Source: Agrococcus sp. Marseille-Q4369
GTDB lineage: Bacteria > Actinomycetota > Actinomycetes > Actinomycetales > Microbacteriaceae
Assembly (NCBI RefSeq): GCF_018308945.1
Contig: NZ_CP070501.1
Coordinates: forward strand, 496,001 to 560,000
Direction of reading: 5' to 3'
DNA: 64,000 bases
Shown one piece after another: positions 1 to 8,139 of the stretch. The notes beneath the pieces were generated by a model that was not told where the DNA came from, did not search any database, and worked only from the letters and a program-made list of their open reading frames with translations. How positions within the stretch are numbered: the first letter of the stretch is position 1; each line of letters begins with the position of its first letter. Made by a program: the position numbers and the translations under genes.

Positions 1-194
1 ATCCGCTCGGATCGCAGGAGCAGCACGACGATCTCGTCGACGCTCGGCAGCTGCGACATGAAGTCCCAGGGATCCTCACCGGAGCGCAAGCGCTCCGCGA
101 CGAGCACCGAGCGCTCGTCCGCGGCCTCGGCGCGCAGCACCTCGAGGCTCGCCCGCCTGCGGGGCGAGGGGTCGGCGGTGGCCTCCGGAGTCAC
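1..194 (-). CDS. Partial hypothetical protein downstream of the DEAD-box helicase
   Basis: An open frame runs from a GTG at 194 to the window edge without a stop, so only the first 64 residues or so are visible. The GTG overlaps the TGA of the helicase by the GTGA arrangement (194-191), which is typical of translationally coupled operon genes here and is the main support. The visible part is charged and helical, with a segment reading DPWDFMSQLPSVDE and then a Val/Leu-rich run. I do not recognise the family and the product is truncated by the window, not by mutation. Confidence 0.55.
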   Translation of the reverse strand, partial: MTPEATADPSPRRRASLEVLRAEAADERSVLVAERLRSGEDPWDFMSQLPSVDEIVVLLLRSER

Positions 195-1981
195 CGATCG
201 CGCCCGTGGCGCGGCTTGCGCGGCGGCCGCTCGTCGCGCTCCCGGCGGGGCGCCCGATCGTCGCGGTCGCGGCGAGGACCGCGCTCGTCGCGCTCGCGAC
301 GGCCGGTGTCGACGCGGATGTCGATCGGCACGCCGAGGATGCGCGTCTGCGAGAGCCGCTCGAGCTGACCGGGGGAGAGCTCCGGCAGCTCGACGAGCGT
401 GAAGTCGTAGCGGATCGTGATGCGCCCGAAGTCGTCGCGGCCGAGGCCGCCCTCGTTCGCGAGCGCGCCGACGATCTGCCGCGGTTCCACGCCGCGCTTG
501 CTCCCCACGGCGAGCCGGTAGGTCGTCGCGTCCGACGGACCGCGGCGCGAGCTGCGCTCGGGACGGTCGCCGCCCGCGTCGCGATCGCGGTCGCGCTCCT
601 TGGGAGCCTGGAGCGCGCGGTCCGCCTCGGCGTCGAGCAGCAGCGGCGTGTCGCCCTGCGCGACGACGGCGAGCGCGGCGGCGACGTCCTCCTGCTGCGC
701 GTCGTGGTGCGCGACGTAGTGCGCGATGATCTCGCGGAAGCGCTCGATGCGCTCCGTCTCGCCGAGGGCGGCGGTGATGGCCTCGTCGAAGCGCGTGAGC
801 CGCGTGGCGTTCACCTCGCCCGCGCTCGGCATCGGCATGATCTCCACCGTGCCGCGCGTCGCCTTCTCGATCGCGCTCAGCATCCGCCGCTCGCGCGGCG
901 TGACGAAGCTGATCGCGTCGCCCGTGCGGCCCGCGCGGCCGGTGCGGCCGATCCGGTGCACGTACGACTCCGTGTCGATCGGCAGGTCGTAGTTGATGAC
1001 GTGGCTGATGCGCTCGACGTCGAGGCCGCGCGCGGCGACATCGGTCGCGACGAGCACGTCGAGGTCGCCCGAGCGGAGCTGATCGATCGTCTTCTCGCGC
1101 TGCGGCTGCGCCACATCGCCCGAGATGGCGGTCGCCGCGTAGCCGCGCGCGCGCAGGCGCTCCGCGACCGTCTCGGTCTCGTTGCGCGTGCGGGTGAAGA
1201 CGATCGCCGCCTCGAACGGCTCGACCTCGAGCACGCGCGTGAGCGCCTCGAGCTTCTGCTGGTACGAGACCATGAGCGCTCGCTGGGTGATGCTCGGGGC
1301 CGTCGTCGTGCTCGCGCGCACCGTGACCTCGGCGGGCTCGCGGAGGTGCTGCTGCGAGATCGCCCGGATCTGCCGCGGCATCGTCGCCGAGAACAGCGCC
1401 ACCTGCTTCTCCACGGGCGTCTGCTGGAGGATCTCGTCCACGTCCTCGGCGAAGCCCATCCGGAGCATCTCGTCGGCCTCGTCGAGCACGACGTGGCTGA
1501 GGCTCGAGAGGTCGAGGGTGCCCTTCGCGAGGTGGTCCATGATGCGGCCCGGGGTGCCGACGACCACGTGCACGCCGCGGCGCAGCGCGGAGAGCTGGAC
1601 GCCGTAGCCCTGGCCGCCGTAGATCGGCAGCACGTGCACGCCGCCGAGATGCGCCGCGTAGCGCTCGAATGCCTCGCACACCTGCACCGCGAGCTCGCGT
1701 GTCGGGGTGAGCACGAGCGCCTGCGGCTCGCGCCGGGCGACGTCGATCGCCGAAAGCACCGGCAGCGCGAAGGCGGCCGTCTTGCCCGTGCCCGTCTGGG
1801 CGAGGCCGATGATGTCGCGTCCCTCGAGCAGGAGCGGGATCGTCTCGGCCTGGATCGCGGAGGGCGTCTCGTAGCCGACGTCGTCGAGGGCGCGCAGGAT
1901 CTCGGGCGGCAGGCCCAGTGCGGCGAACGTCGCGCGATCGCCCTCGTCGTCGGTGGCGGGCGCGGTCTGCGTGTCGGTCAT
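191..1981 (-). CDS. deaD: DEAD/DEAH-box ATP-dependent RNA helicase with DbpA-type RNA-binding domain
   Basis: An RNA helicase of the DEAD-box family, 596 residues, probably acting on ribosome assembly or mRNA structure. Visible motifs in order: Q motif with GYETPSAIQ (about residues 36-44), Walker A AQTGTGKT (about 58-65), PTRELA, DEAD (VLDEADEM, about 165), SAT, and motif VI HRIGRTGRAGR (about 345). A DbpA-like RNA-binding domain follows (YRLAVGSKRGVEPRQIVGAL region, about 470-545), then a tail rich in Arg and Asp. The CsdA/DeaD group has this layout. The start is the ATG at 1981, because TAGCGT (1994-1989 on the minus strand) lies 7 bases before it; longer upstream readings lack homology. 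It is divergent from pnuC and overlaps the following minus-strand gene by 4 bases. Confidence 0.93.
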   Translation of the reverse strand: MTDTQTAPATDDEGDRATFAALGLPPEILRALDDVGYETPSAIQAETIPLLLEGRDIIGLAQTGTGKTAAFALPVLSAIDVARREPQALVLTPTRELAVQVCEAFERYAAHLGGVHVLPIYGGQGYGVQLSALRRGVHVVVGTPGRIMDHLAKGTLDLSSLSHVVLDEADEMLRMGFAEDVDEILQQTPVEKQVALFSATMPRQIRAISQQHLREPAEVTVRASTTTAPSITQRALMVSYQQKLEALTRVLEVEPFEAAIVFTRTRNETETVAERLRARGYAATAISGDVAQPQREKTIDQLRSGDLDVLVATDVAARGLDVERISHVINYDLPIDTESYVHRIGRTGRAGRTGDAISFVTPRERRMLSAIEKATRGTVEIMPMPSAGEVNATRLTRFDEAITAALGETERIERFREIIAHYVAHHDAQQEDVAAALAVVAQGDTPLLLDAEADRALQAPKERDRDRDAGGDRPERSSRRGPSDATTYRLAVGSKRGVEPRQIVGALANEGGLGRDDFGRITIRYDFTLVELPELSPGQLERLSQTRILGVPIDIRVDTGRRERDERGPRRDRDDRAPRRERDERPPRKPRHGRDR

Positions 1982-1988
1982 GCCTCCA

Positions 1989-2026
1989 ACGCTACGCGCT
2001 GCGCGAGCCTCGCGCGGACCTACGCT
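1989..2026. promoter_or_regulatory. Divergent leaderless promoters of helicase and pnuC
   Basis: On the minus strand TAGCGT (1994-1989) is followed by 7 bases and the helicase ATG. On the plus strand TACGCT (2021-2026) is followed by GGTGGG and the pnuC ATG at 2033. Neither gene has a purine-rich ribosome binding site, so transcription probably starts at the start codons. This is inference from spacing and from the same pattern at many other genes in the window. Confidence 0.6.
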
Positions 2027-2032
2027 GGTGGG

Positions 2033-2731
2033 ATGGACCTCGACTGGCTCGCCGCGATCTACGGCGCGACGATCCCCGTGGGCGGAGGGCAGGAGCTGCT
2101 GCTGCGCGAGGTCGTGGGGAACGCCTTCGGCCTCGGGAGCGCGGTGGGCGGCATGCTGCGGCGCGTCTGGGCATGGCCCGTGGGCATCGTCGGCAACGTG
2201 CTGCTGCTCACGGTGTTCCTCGGCGCGATCCTCGACCCGGAGCACACCCTGCCAACGCTGCTCGGCCAAGCCGGCCGGCAGGTGATGTTCATCGCGGTCG
2301 CGGTCTACGGCTGGGTGCGCTGGCGGCAGGCGCGCGCCGCCGACGGGCAGATCGTGCCGCGCTGGGCCACGTGGCGGCAGCGCACCGGACTCGCCGTCGT
2401 GCTCGTCGTCGGCACGGTCGCCCTCACGCCGCTCTTCGCGGCCCTCGGCTCCTACGAGCCCGTGTGGGCCGACGCCTGGACCTTCGTCGGCTCGCTCCTC
2501 GCGACCTACGGGATGGCACGCGGCTGGACGGAGTTCTGGCTCATCTGGGTGCTCGTCGACCTCGTCGGCGTGCCGCTGCTGCTCTCGGCCGGCTACTGGG
2601 CGACGGCGGCGATGTACGCCTTCTACGGCGGGTTCACCGTGTGGGGCTTCGTCGTCTGGGCACGGGCGCGCCGGAAGCCCTCGGTCGAGGTGCTGCTGCC
2701 GGATCCGCGGGTCGAGCGCGCCGACCGCTGA
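2033..2731 (+). CDS. pnuC: Nicotinamide mononucleotide/riboside transporter PnuC
   Basis: A membrane protein of 232 residues of the PnuC family, which brings nicotinamide riboside into the cell for NAD salvage by facilitated diffusion. The middle and C-terminal half is a run of hydrophobic segments. The typical order is visible: Gly-Asn-rich first helices (GNVLLLTVFL), a helix carrying QAGRQVMF, a basic cytoplasmic loop RWRQARAADG, then W-rich helices near GWTEFWLIWVLVD and GYWATAAMYAFYGGFTVWG. The length fits the family. The ATG at 2033 is chosen because TACGCT sits 6 bases upstream. The C-terminus is short and basic. No kinase NadR or NAD gene lies nearby, so it appears monocistronic. Confidence 0.9.
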   Translation: MDLDWLAAIYGATIPVGGGQELLLREVVGNAFGLGSAVGGMLRRVWAWPVGIVGNVLLLTVFLGAILDPEHTLPTLLGQAGRQVMFIAVAVYGWVRWRQARAADGQIVPRWATWRQRTGLAVVLVVGTVALTPLFAALGSYEPVWADAWTFVGSLLATYGMARGWTEFWLIWVLVDLVGVPLLLSAGYWATAAMYAFYGGFTVWGFVVWARARRKPSVEVLLPDPRVERADR

Positions 2732-2761
2732 CGCTGCGGCGTCGAGCCGGGGCGGTCGTCG

Positions 2762-3382
2762 TCAGTCGATCGAGCGGTCGATGCGGCGCGCGCCGGCCCA
2801 TGCGGCGGGCATGATCGCCGCCGCGAGCGCCCACTTCACGATGCCGCCGACGATGAACGGCACGAAGCCGAGCTGCAGCGCGCCCGCGATCCCGACGGGC
2901 GTCCCCATCGCCGCGAGCACGGCCGCCATGTAGGGGATGCCGAAGGCGAAGGGGATGAGGCTCGCGAGGCCGAAGAGCGCGATCGCGAGCAGCGGGCGGC
3001 GGTCCCAGCGCCGCTCGGCGAGCCAGCCGACGACCGCCGCGGTCGCGATGAAGCCGATGATGAAGCCGAAGCTCGGCTTGCCGACCGCGAGCAGGCCGCC
3101 CGTGAAGCCGGCGAAGATCGGCGCCCCGGCGACGCCGAGCGCGAGGTAGCCGACCATCGCGGCGACGCCGCGGCGGAAGCCGAGCGACGCGGCGACGAGC
3201 ATGACCCCGAGCGTCTGCCCCGTGATGGGCACGGGCCACATCGGGATCTCGACCTGCGCGAGCGCCGCGACGACGGTGATGCCGGCGGCGACGAGCAGCA
3301 CGTCCTTGACGAGCGAGCGGTGCCCGACGAGCGCGTCGGCGAGGACGGTGCGGCGGGGGAGCGGGAGAGCGACAGCGGTCAT
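2762..3382 (-). CDS. bioY: Biotin transporter BioY
   Basis: BioY is the substrate-binding S component of energy-coupling-factor biotin transporters; the family can also work alone. The 206-residue protein has about six membrane segments. The family signatures PVPITGQTLGV (about residues 50-60), RRGVAAMVGYLALGVAGAP and the GKPSFGFIIGF loop are all present. No EcfA or EcfT gene is adjacent, so it either shares a module encoded elsewhere or works alone. The start is the ATG at 3382: on the minus strand TATGGT (3394-3389) precedes it by 6 bases. It is divergent from the PEP-mutase-like gene, and both -10 elements lie within 26 bases of each other. Confidence 0.93.
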   Translation of the reverse strand: MTAVALPLPRRTVLADALVGHRSLVKDVLLVAAGITVVAALAQVEIPMWPVPITGQTLGVMLVAASLGFRRGVAAMVGYLALGVAGAPIFAGFTGGLLAVGKPSFGFIIGFIATAAVVGWLAERRWDRRPLLAIALFGLASLIPFAFGIPYMAAVLAAMGTPVGIAGALQLGFVPFIVGGIVKWALAAAIMPAAWAGARRIDRSID

Positions 3383-3388
3383 GGAACC

Positions 3389-3413
3389 ACCATAGGGCCG
3401 CGGCTCGTAGGAT
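3389..3413. promoter_or_regulatory. Back-to-back leaderless promoters of bioY and the PEP-mutase-like gene
   Basis: TATGGT on the minus strand (3394-3389) and TAGGAT on the plus strand (3408-3413) each stand 6 bases from the start codon of their gene. The two start codons are only 37 bases apart, so the -35 regions must overlap the opposite gene's -10 region and the two promoters may compete. No BirA-type operator is evident. Confidence 0.55.
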
Positions 3414-3419
3414 CCCGGC

Positions 3420-4175
3420 ATGAGCGATCTCGCAGGCAAGGCCACCGCCCTCCTCACCATGCACGACGACTTCGTCGTGCTGCCGACCGCCTGGGACTCG
3501 TGGTCGGCCCGCACCCTCGTCGACGCCGGCTTCGAGGCGCTCACGATCGGCAGCCACCCGCTCGCGGAGTCGCGCGGTCAACGCGACAACGAGGGCATGA
3601 GCCTCGACGACGCGCTCGAGGGCATCACGCGCATCACCGCATCCGTCGATGTGCCCGTGAGCGCCGACATGGAGTCGGGCTACGGCGCGGAGCCCGCCGA
3701 GCTCATCGAGCGGCTGCTCGAGGCCGGAGCCGTCGGGCTCAACGTCGAGGACACCGTGCACGCCGAGGGCCGCATGCGCGAGCCGCAGGAGCACGCCGAC
3801 TACATCGCGGGGCTGCGCGCCGCCGCGGACGCCTCGGGCGTCGACGTCGTCATCAATGCACGCACGGATGCGTTCGCCCGCCCCGAGCTGCACGGTCGCG
3901 ATCCGCTCGAGGAGGCGATCGCGCGCTGCGAGCTCATGGAGCAGGCCGGCGCGCGCTGCCTCTACCCGGTCAAGCCGACGGATCGCGCGGCGCTCCGCGC
4001 GATCCTCGAGCGCGTCTCGCTCCCGGTCAACGTCACGGCGCACCCCGTGCGCGGCTCGCTCCTCGGCGACCTCGCCGCCACGCGCGAGGGCGGCGCGCGC
4101 CGCGTGAGCTTCGGACCGCTGCTGCAGGCGGCGCTCACCGACCTGATCGGGGAGCTCGCGCGCCCCTGGCGCTGA
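3420..4175 (+). CDS. Isocitrate lyase/PEP mutase family enzyme
   Basis: A 251-residue (beta/alpha)8-barrel enzyme of the isocitrate lyase/phosphoenolpyruvate mutase superfamily, which makes or breaks C-C or C-P bonds next to a carboxylate and needs Mg2+. Visible signatures are LPTAWDSWSA near the N-terminus, VSADMESGYG (metal-binding Asp and Glu, about residues 79-88), LNVEDT (about 107) and INARTDAF (about 145-152). The KKCGH loop of true isocitrate lyases and the PrpB cysteine loop are not seen, so a 2-methylisocitrate lyase assignment is not supported and the substrate is open. The ATG at 3420 follows TAGGAT by 6 bases. It has no operon partner. Confidence 0.85.
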   Translation: MSDLAGKATALLTMHDDFVVLPTAWDSWSARTLVDAGFEALTIGSHPLAESRGQRDNEGMSLDDALEGITRITASVDVPVSADMESGYGAEPAELIERLLEAGAVGLNVEDTVHAEGRMREPQEHADYIAGLRAAADASGVDVVINARTDAFARPELHGRDPLEEAIARCELMEQAGARCLYPVKPTDRAALRAILERVSLPVNVTAHPVRGSLLGDLAATREGGARRVSFGPLLQAALTDLIGELARPWR

Positions 4176-4222
4176 GCCAGGGCGCTGTGACCGGGCGCTG
4201 TGGCCGGGCGCTGAGCCCTGGC
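4176..4222. repeat. Three 13-bp tandem repeats inside an 8-bp hairpin
   Basis: Three consecutive units beginning GGGCGCTG start at 4180, 4193 and 4206 and end at 4218. GCCAGGGC at 4176-4183 is the reverse complement of GCCCTGGC at 4215-4222, so the repeats form the body of a hairpin. It lies directly after the stop codon of the PEP-mutase-like gene and just upstream of the ABC-F promoter. It may be a terminator for the former, though no T tract follows. Confidence 0.5.
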
Positions 4223-4234
4223 ACCGGTCGCTGG

Positions 4235-4240
4235 TAGGCT
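4235..4240 (+). promoter_or_regulatory. -10 element of the ABC-F gene
   Basis: TAGGCT stands here, about 60 bases before the ABC-F start, so unlike many genes in the window this one would have a 5' leader of about 50 bases. The leader contains AGAGAGG at about 4282-4288 as a weak, distant ribosome binding site. ABC-F genes in other bacteria are often controlled in the leader, but no leader peptide is evident here. Confidence 0.4.
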
Positions 4241-4300
4241 GGTGGGCTGGCCCGCTCGTCGGGCCCGCCCCCATCCCCATCCAGAGAGGCTCCCGCGCGC

Positions 4301-5911
4301 ATGATCGCCGTGTCAGGCTTCGAGCTCTCGGTGGGCCCCCGCACCCTCATGAGCGACGTCTCGTTCCGCATCGACGCGGGCGACAAGATCGGCCTCGTCG
4401 GCCGCAACGGCGCCGGCAAGACCACCATGACGAAGGTGCTCGCGGGCGTGAGCGACGACCGCGACGGCCACACCTTCTCGGGCCGCATCGAGCGCTCGGG
4501 CGAGATCGGCTACCTGCCGCAGGACCCGCGCTCCGGTGACCCGAAGCAGACCGCGCGCCGACGCATCCTCGACGCCCGCGGCCTCGGCGAGCTCGTCGAG
4601 GGCATGCGCCTCGCGACCGAGCAGATGGGCGAGGGCGGCTCGGTCGCCGACGAGGCGATGCGCCGCTACGGCCGCCTCGAGGACCGCTTCCTCGCGCTCG
4701 GCGGTTACGCGGCAGAGGCCGAGGGCGCCGCGATCGCGTCGAACCTGCAGCTGCCCGACCGCATCCTCGACCAGCCGCTCGAGACGCTCTCGGGCGGCCA
4801 GCGCCGCCGCATCGAGCTCGCGCGCATCCTCTTCTCGGGCGCCGACACGATGCTGCTCGACGAGCCCACGAACCACCTCGACGCCGACTCCGTGACGTGG
4901 CTGCGCGAGTTCCTGAAGGGCTACTCCGGCGGCCTCATGGTCATCAGCCACGACGTCGAGCTCGTCGAGGAGACGGTGAACCGCGTCTTCTACCTCGACG
5001 CGAACCGCCAGGTCATCGACATCTACAACATGTCGTGGAAGCTCTACCTCCGCCAGCGCGAAGCCGACGCCGAGCGTCGCAAGCGCGAGCGCGCGAACGT
5101 CGAGAAGCAGGCGACGCAGCTCGAGCTGCAGGCGGCGAAGATGGGCGCGAAGGCGACGAAGGCCGTCGCGTCGAAGCAGATGGCGAGGCGAGCAGAGCGG
5201 ATGCGCTCCGGGCTCGAGGACGTGCGCGCGGTCGACAAGGTGGCGAAGCTGCGCTTCCCGAAGCCGGCCCCGGTGGGGAAGACCCCGATCGTGGCGCGCG
5301 ACCTGTCGAAGTCGTACGGCTCGCTCGAGATCTTCACCGCCGTCGACCTCGCCGTCGACCGCGGCTCGCGGGTCGTCATCCTCGGCCTCAACGGCGCGGG
5401 CAAGACGACGCTGCTGCGGATCCTCGCGGGCGTCTCGGAGAGCGACACGGGCGAGATCGAGCGCGGCCACGGACTGCGCGTCGGCTACTACGCGCAGGAG
5501 CACGAGACGCTCGACGTCGAGCGCTCGGTGCTGCAGAACATGCTCTCGGCGTCGCCCGAGATCACCTCGACCGAGGCGCGCCGCGTGCTCGGCTCGTTCC
5601 TGTTCACGGGCGACGACGCCGACAAGCCCGCGCGAGTGCTCTCGGGCGGCGAGAAGACCCGACTCTCGCTCGCGATGCTCGTCGTCTCGAGCGCCAACCT
5701 GCTGCTGCTCGACGAGCCGACGAACAACCTCGACCCCGCGAGCCGCGAGGAGATCCTCGGCGCGCTCGGCGCGTACGAGGGCGCCGTCATCCTCGTGAGC
5801 CACGACGAGGGCGCCGTCGAGGCGCTCGACCCCGAGCGAGTGCTGATCATGCCCGACGGCACCGAGGACCTCTGGAGCCCCGAGTACCTCGACCTCATCG
5901 GCCTGGCCTAG
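4301..5911 (+). CDS. ABC-F family ribosome-associated ATPase
   Basis: A soluble protein of 536 residues with two ABC ATPase domains joined by a long basic linker and no membrane segment, the ABC-F arrangement. Domain 1 has GRNGAGKTT (about residues 34-42), LSGGQRRRIELARIL and DEPTNHLD. The linker (about 245-330) is rich in Lys, Arg and Glu and is probably coiled coil. Domain 2 has GLNGAGKTT, LSGGEKTRLSLAML and LDEPTNNLD. Such proteins bind the ribosomal E site and either aid translation (Ettas) or give antibiotic resistance; the sequence alone does not separate these. Housekeeping surroundings favour a translation factor. It reads alone, followed 29 bases later by the TRIC-type gene. Confidence 0.9.
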   Translation: MIAVSGFELSVGPRTLMSDVSFRIDAGDKIGLVGRNGAGKTTMTKVLAGVSDDRDGHTFSGRIERSGEIGYLPQDPRSGDPKQTARRRILDARGLGELVEGMRLATEQMGEGGSVADEAMRRYGRLEDRFLALGGYAAEAEGAAIASNLQLPDRILDQPLETLSGGQRRRIELARILFSGADTMLLDEPTNHLDADSVTWLREFLKGYSGGLMVISHDVELVEETVNRVFYLDANRQVIDIYNMSWKLYLRQREADAERRKRERANVEKQATQLELQAAKMGAKATKAVASKQMARRAERMRSGLEDVRAVDKVAKLRFPKPAPVGKTPIVARDLSKSYGSLEIFTAVDLAVDRGSRVVILGLNGAGKTTLLRILAGVSESDTGEIERGHGLRVGYYAQEHETLDVERSVLQNMLSASPEITSTEARRVLGSFLFTGDDADKPARVLSGGEKTRLSLAMLVVSSANLLLLDEPTNNLDPASREEILGALGAYEGAVILVSHDEGAVEALDPERVLIMPDGTEDLWSPEYLDLIGLA

Positions 5912-5940
5912 CGTGACGGCAGGTCGCGAGGGAGGCCCGC

Positions 5941-6603
5941 ATGCTCGATGAGCCGATCGGCTGGCTGTCGGCGGTCGGCGGCGCGCTCAACGCGATCGGC
6001 ATCGTCGCGTTCGCGATCTCCGGCGCGCTGCTCGCGGTGCAGAAGCGCATGGACCTCGTCGGCATGGCCGGGCTCGCGGTCGTCACCGCCACCGGCGGCG
6101 GCATGCTGCGCGACCTGCTGATCGGCGCGACGCCCGTCGCCGTCCTCCAGGAGTGGTGGATGATCGGCGCCGCGCTGCTCGGCGCACTCGCAGTCTTCCT
6201 GCTCCACCGATGGATGGACCGGCTCGACCGGCCCGTGCTCATCTTCGACGCGATCGGCCTCGGCATCTTCGTCGTCGCGGGCGCGACCAAGGCCGTGCAC
6301 CACGGCGTCGACCCGGTCGGCGCGGCGTTCGTCGGCATGCTCACGGGCATCGGCGGCGGCATCCTGCGCGACGCCCTCGCGAACGACATCCCCGCGGTCT
6401 TCCGGCGCGACTCGCGGCTCTACCTGCTGCCGGCGCTGCTCGGCTCGAGCGCGGCGGCGACTGCCGAGTGGCTCGGCTGGGGGCACTGGGCCGTGCTCAC
6501 GGGCATCGCCATCGTCGTCTGCGCGCTCCGCATCGCGAGCGAGCTGCTCGACTGGCGCGTGCCGTCGCTGAAGACGCAGGCGATCTCGACGGTCCGCGAC
6601 TGA
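5941..6603 (+). CDS. TRIC-type (UPF0126/YicG) cation channel family protein
   Basis: An integral membrane protein of 220 residues with about seven hydrophobic helices arranged as two similar halves. Each half carries the family GGG element followed by an RD pair: TATGGGMLRDLL (about residues 51-60) and TGIGGGILRDAL (about 140-150). Prokaryotic members are trimeric monovalent-cation channels; their physiological role is poorly known. A ribosome binding site GAGGGAGG lies about 6 bases before the ATG at 5941. It may be co-transcribed with the ABC-F gene 29 bases upstream. The TM count is my reading of hydrophobicity. Confidence 0.85.
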   Translation: MLDEPIGWLSAVGGALNAIGIVAFAISGALLAVQKRMDLVGMAGLAVVTATGGGMLRDLLIGATPVAVLQEWWMIGAALLGALAVFLLHRWMDRLDRPVLIFDAIGLGIFVVAGATKAVHHGVDPVGAAFVGMLTGIGGGILRDALANDIPAVFRRDSRLYLLPALLGSSAAATAEWLGWGHWAVLTGIAIVVCALRIASELLDWRVPSLKTQAISTVRD

Positions 6604-6624
6604 CGCCGCGATGATCCGGAGCGC

Positions 6625-7422
6625 TCAAGCGCGGTCGAGGATGTCGTCCTCGACGTCGGCGTCGGAGCGGCGCTCGCGCTTCGGCCTCGGCGGAGGAGCA
6701 TCGCCCCGCAGCTCCTCGCGCATCCCCCACGCGACCGCGGCGTAGCCGAAGAGCGCGAAGACGAACCACTGCAGTGTGTAGGAGAGGTGCGGGCCCTCGT
6801 CGAGCACGGGGCGCGTGGCGATCGCGACGTCGGCGGGCGCGGCGCCGTCCTCGCTCACGAGCAGCCCGTAGGCGCCCACGTACGTCTCGCCATCGATGCC
6901 CTCCGCGAGCGCGGGGAGGTTGACGGATGCGATCTGGCCTGCGGGAGCGCCGCGGCCGGGGATGTCGCCCTCGTTCGGGCGCAGCCGGGCGACGACCGTC
7001 GTCGGCCCCGCGGGGGTCTCCGGGTCGGTCACGGGCCGCTCGGCGCCGGAGGCCTGGTCGATCCAGCCGCGGTCGACGACGAAGACGGCGCCCTCGGTCG
7101 TCCGGAACGGTGCGATGACGTCGAAGCCGACCTCGCCGCCGCGCCAGCGGCCCCGCAGCAGCACCTGCTCGTCGAGCAGGTACTCGCCCTCGAGCACGAC
7201 GGGCGTCCACTGCTTCGCGGGGTCGAAGGTCGCGGGGTCGGGCATGACCTCAGCGATCGCGGCCGGCGAGCGGTCGTAGTTCGACTCGAGCCGCTCGATC
7301 GCGGCGAGCGCCTCCTCCCGGCGGTTCCACTGCCAGACGCCGAACAGGCAGCACGCGATCGCGAAGATCGTCGCCAGCGCGACGTAGCCGAGCCAGCGCG
7401 GCTGGCGGAGGAGGGTGAGCAT
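6625..7422 (-). CDS. SURF1 family cytochrome oxidase assembly protein
   Basis: SURF1 proteins help insert heme a into the aa3-type cytochrome c oxidase. This 265-residue protein has the typical topology: one N-terminal membrane helix (about residues 12-30), an extracytoplasmic beta-rich domain and one C-terminal helix (about 212-232). Signatures seen are LFGVWQWNRREE, the RG(R/T)WRGGEVGFDVIAPF region, VFVVDRGWI (family V-NRGW), and HLSYTLQWFVFALFGY near the C-terminal helix. The ATG at 7422 shares its A with the TGA of the small Cys-rich gene upstream, so it is the last gene of a three-gene operon. The C-terminal tail is polar and acidic. Confidence 0.9.
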   Translation of the reverse strand: MLTLLRQPRWLGYVALATIFAIACCLFGVWQWNRREEALAAIERLESNYDRSPAAIAEVMPDPATFDPAKQWTPVVLEGEYLLDEQVLLRGRWRGGEVGFDVIAPFRTTEGAVFVVDRGWIDQASGAERPVTDPETPAGPTTVVARLRPNEGDIPGRGAPAGQIASVNLPALAEGIDGETYVGAYGLLVSEDGAAPADVAIATRPVLDEGPHLSYTLQWFVFALFGYAAVAWGMREELRGDAPPPRPKRERRSDADVEDDILDRA

Positions 7423-7673
7423 CAGGCGACTCGCTCCACCGTCTCGCCGAAGGCGGTCTCGACCACGGGGAAGCCGCGCGAGCGCAGCCACGCGGCGAGG
7501 CTCTCGCGGTGCTCGGGGCAAGCCGCCCACGTCTTCACGCGATCGGCGTCGTGGATGCGCGGGTTGCGCCAGTGCAGCGCGTGCGCGGCCGCTGCCGAGC
7601 ACCCGGCCGACGAGCACACCGCCGACGGGCTCGGCGCGCCGGCGCCGCCGTCGAGCATGCCGAGCAGGCTCAT
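7422..7673 (-). CDS. Small Cys/His protein between DUF3099 and SURF1
   Basis: An 83-residue protein with three Cys and several His residues that could bind a metal: C-x4-C near residues 20-25 (VCSSAGC), a His-rich stretch with HALHWRNPRIH (about 31-41), and CPEH (about 53-56). The C-terminus (WLRSRGFPVVETAFGE) looks like a compact folded segment. The ATG at 7673 overlaps the DUF3099 stop (ATGA) and its own TGA overlaps the SURF1 start, so expression must be coupled. I recall relatives being labelled acetone carboxylase in databases, which the size rules out. Context suggests a role with cytochrome oxidase assembly or metal handling; this is inference only. Confidence 0.75.
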   Translation of the reverse strand: MSLLGMLDGGAGAPSPSAVCSSAGCSAAAAHALHWRNPRIHDADRVKTWAACPEHRESLAAWLRSRGFPVVETAFGETVERVA

Positions 7674-8044
7674 CGAGCCGTTCCAGGTCCGTCGCGCTCG
7701 GTGGACGCGGTGCCGTCGAGCGGGTCGGGCGTGGCGCTGCCCCGCCACACGCGGTCGTCATCGGCGTCGCCGCTCGCGGCCGACGCACCGGCGGGCAGCG
7801 CGTTGGGTGCCTCGCGCACCTCGACGGGCGCGTGCGTCGAGACGTTCGCGACCACGACCGCGAAGTAGGGGATGAGCACGGCGACGAGGGCGGGCGCGAG
7901 CTTCCACCAGCCCGGCACGACGAAGAAGATGCCGAGGCAGCCGACGCGCACCAGCATCATGTACAGGTACATGCGGAAGCGCCTCTCACGATCCTCGTCT
8001 GGGGAGATCGGGAGGTCGGTGATCGACGCGGACCGTGCTCGCAT
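7670..8044 (-). CDS. DUF3099 family membrane protein
   Basis: A 124-residue protein with the DUF3099 signature: SITDLPISPDEDRERR near the N-terminus, then two hydrophobic helices (about residues 27-45 and 50-68) separated by the motif VPGWWK. The remainder is a soluble, acidic, low-complexity tail. Function is unknown; the family is confined to Actinomycetota. It starts the DUF3099-small protein-SURF1 operon. TAGAGT (8059-8054, minus strand) lies 9 bases before the ATG at 8044, slightly farther than the usual 6-7 in this window, so leaderless initiation is less certain here. Confidence 0.82.
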   Translation of the reverse strand: MRARSASITDLPISPDEDRERRFRMYLYMMLVRVGCLGIFFVVPGWWKLAPALVAVLIPYFAVVVANVSTHAPVEVREAPNALPAGASAASGDADDDRVWRGSATPDPLDGTASTERDGPGTAR

Positions 8045-8139
8045 GGCCTCACCACTCTACGCGCGCGCCCTTTGCGCCAGCCCTGTCTTTCGGGCCCGCC
8101 CCGCCTCCTCGGATCGCCCGGTCTTCTAGGCTGGCTCGC

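Noticed and set aside
3383-3419. A riboswitch or BirA operator controlling bioY, and a similar NAD-linked site at pnuC
   Set aside because: The gaps are too short and the promoters leaderless, leaving no room for an aptamer; no palindrome was seen.
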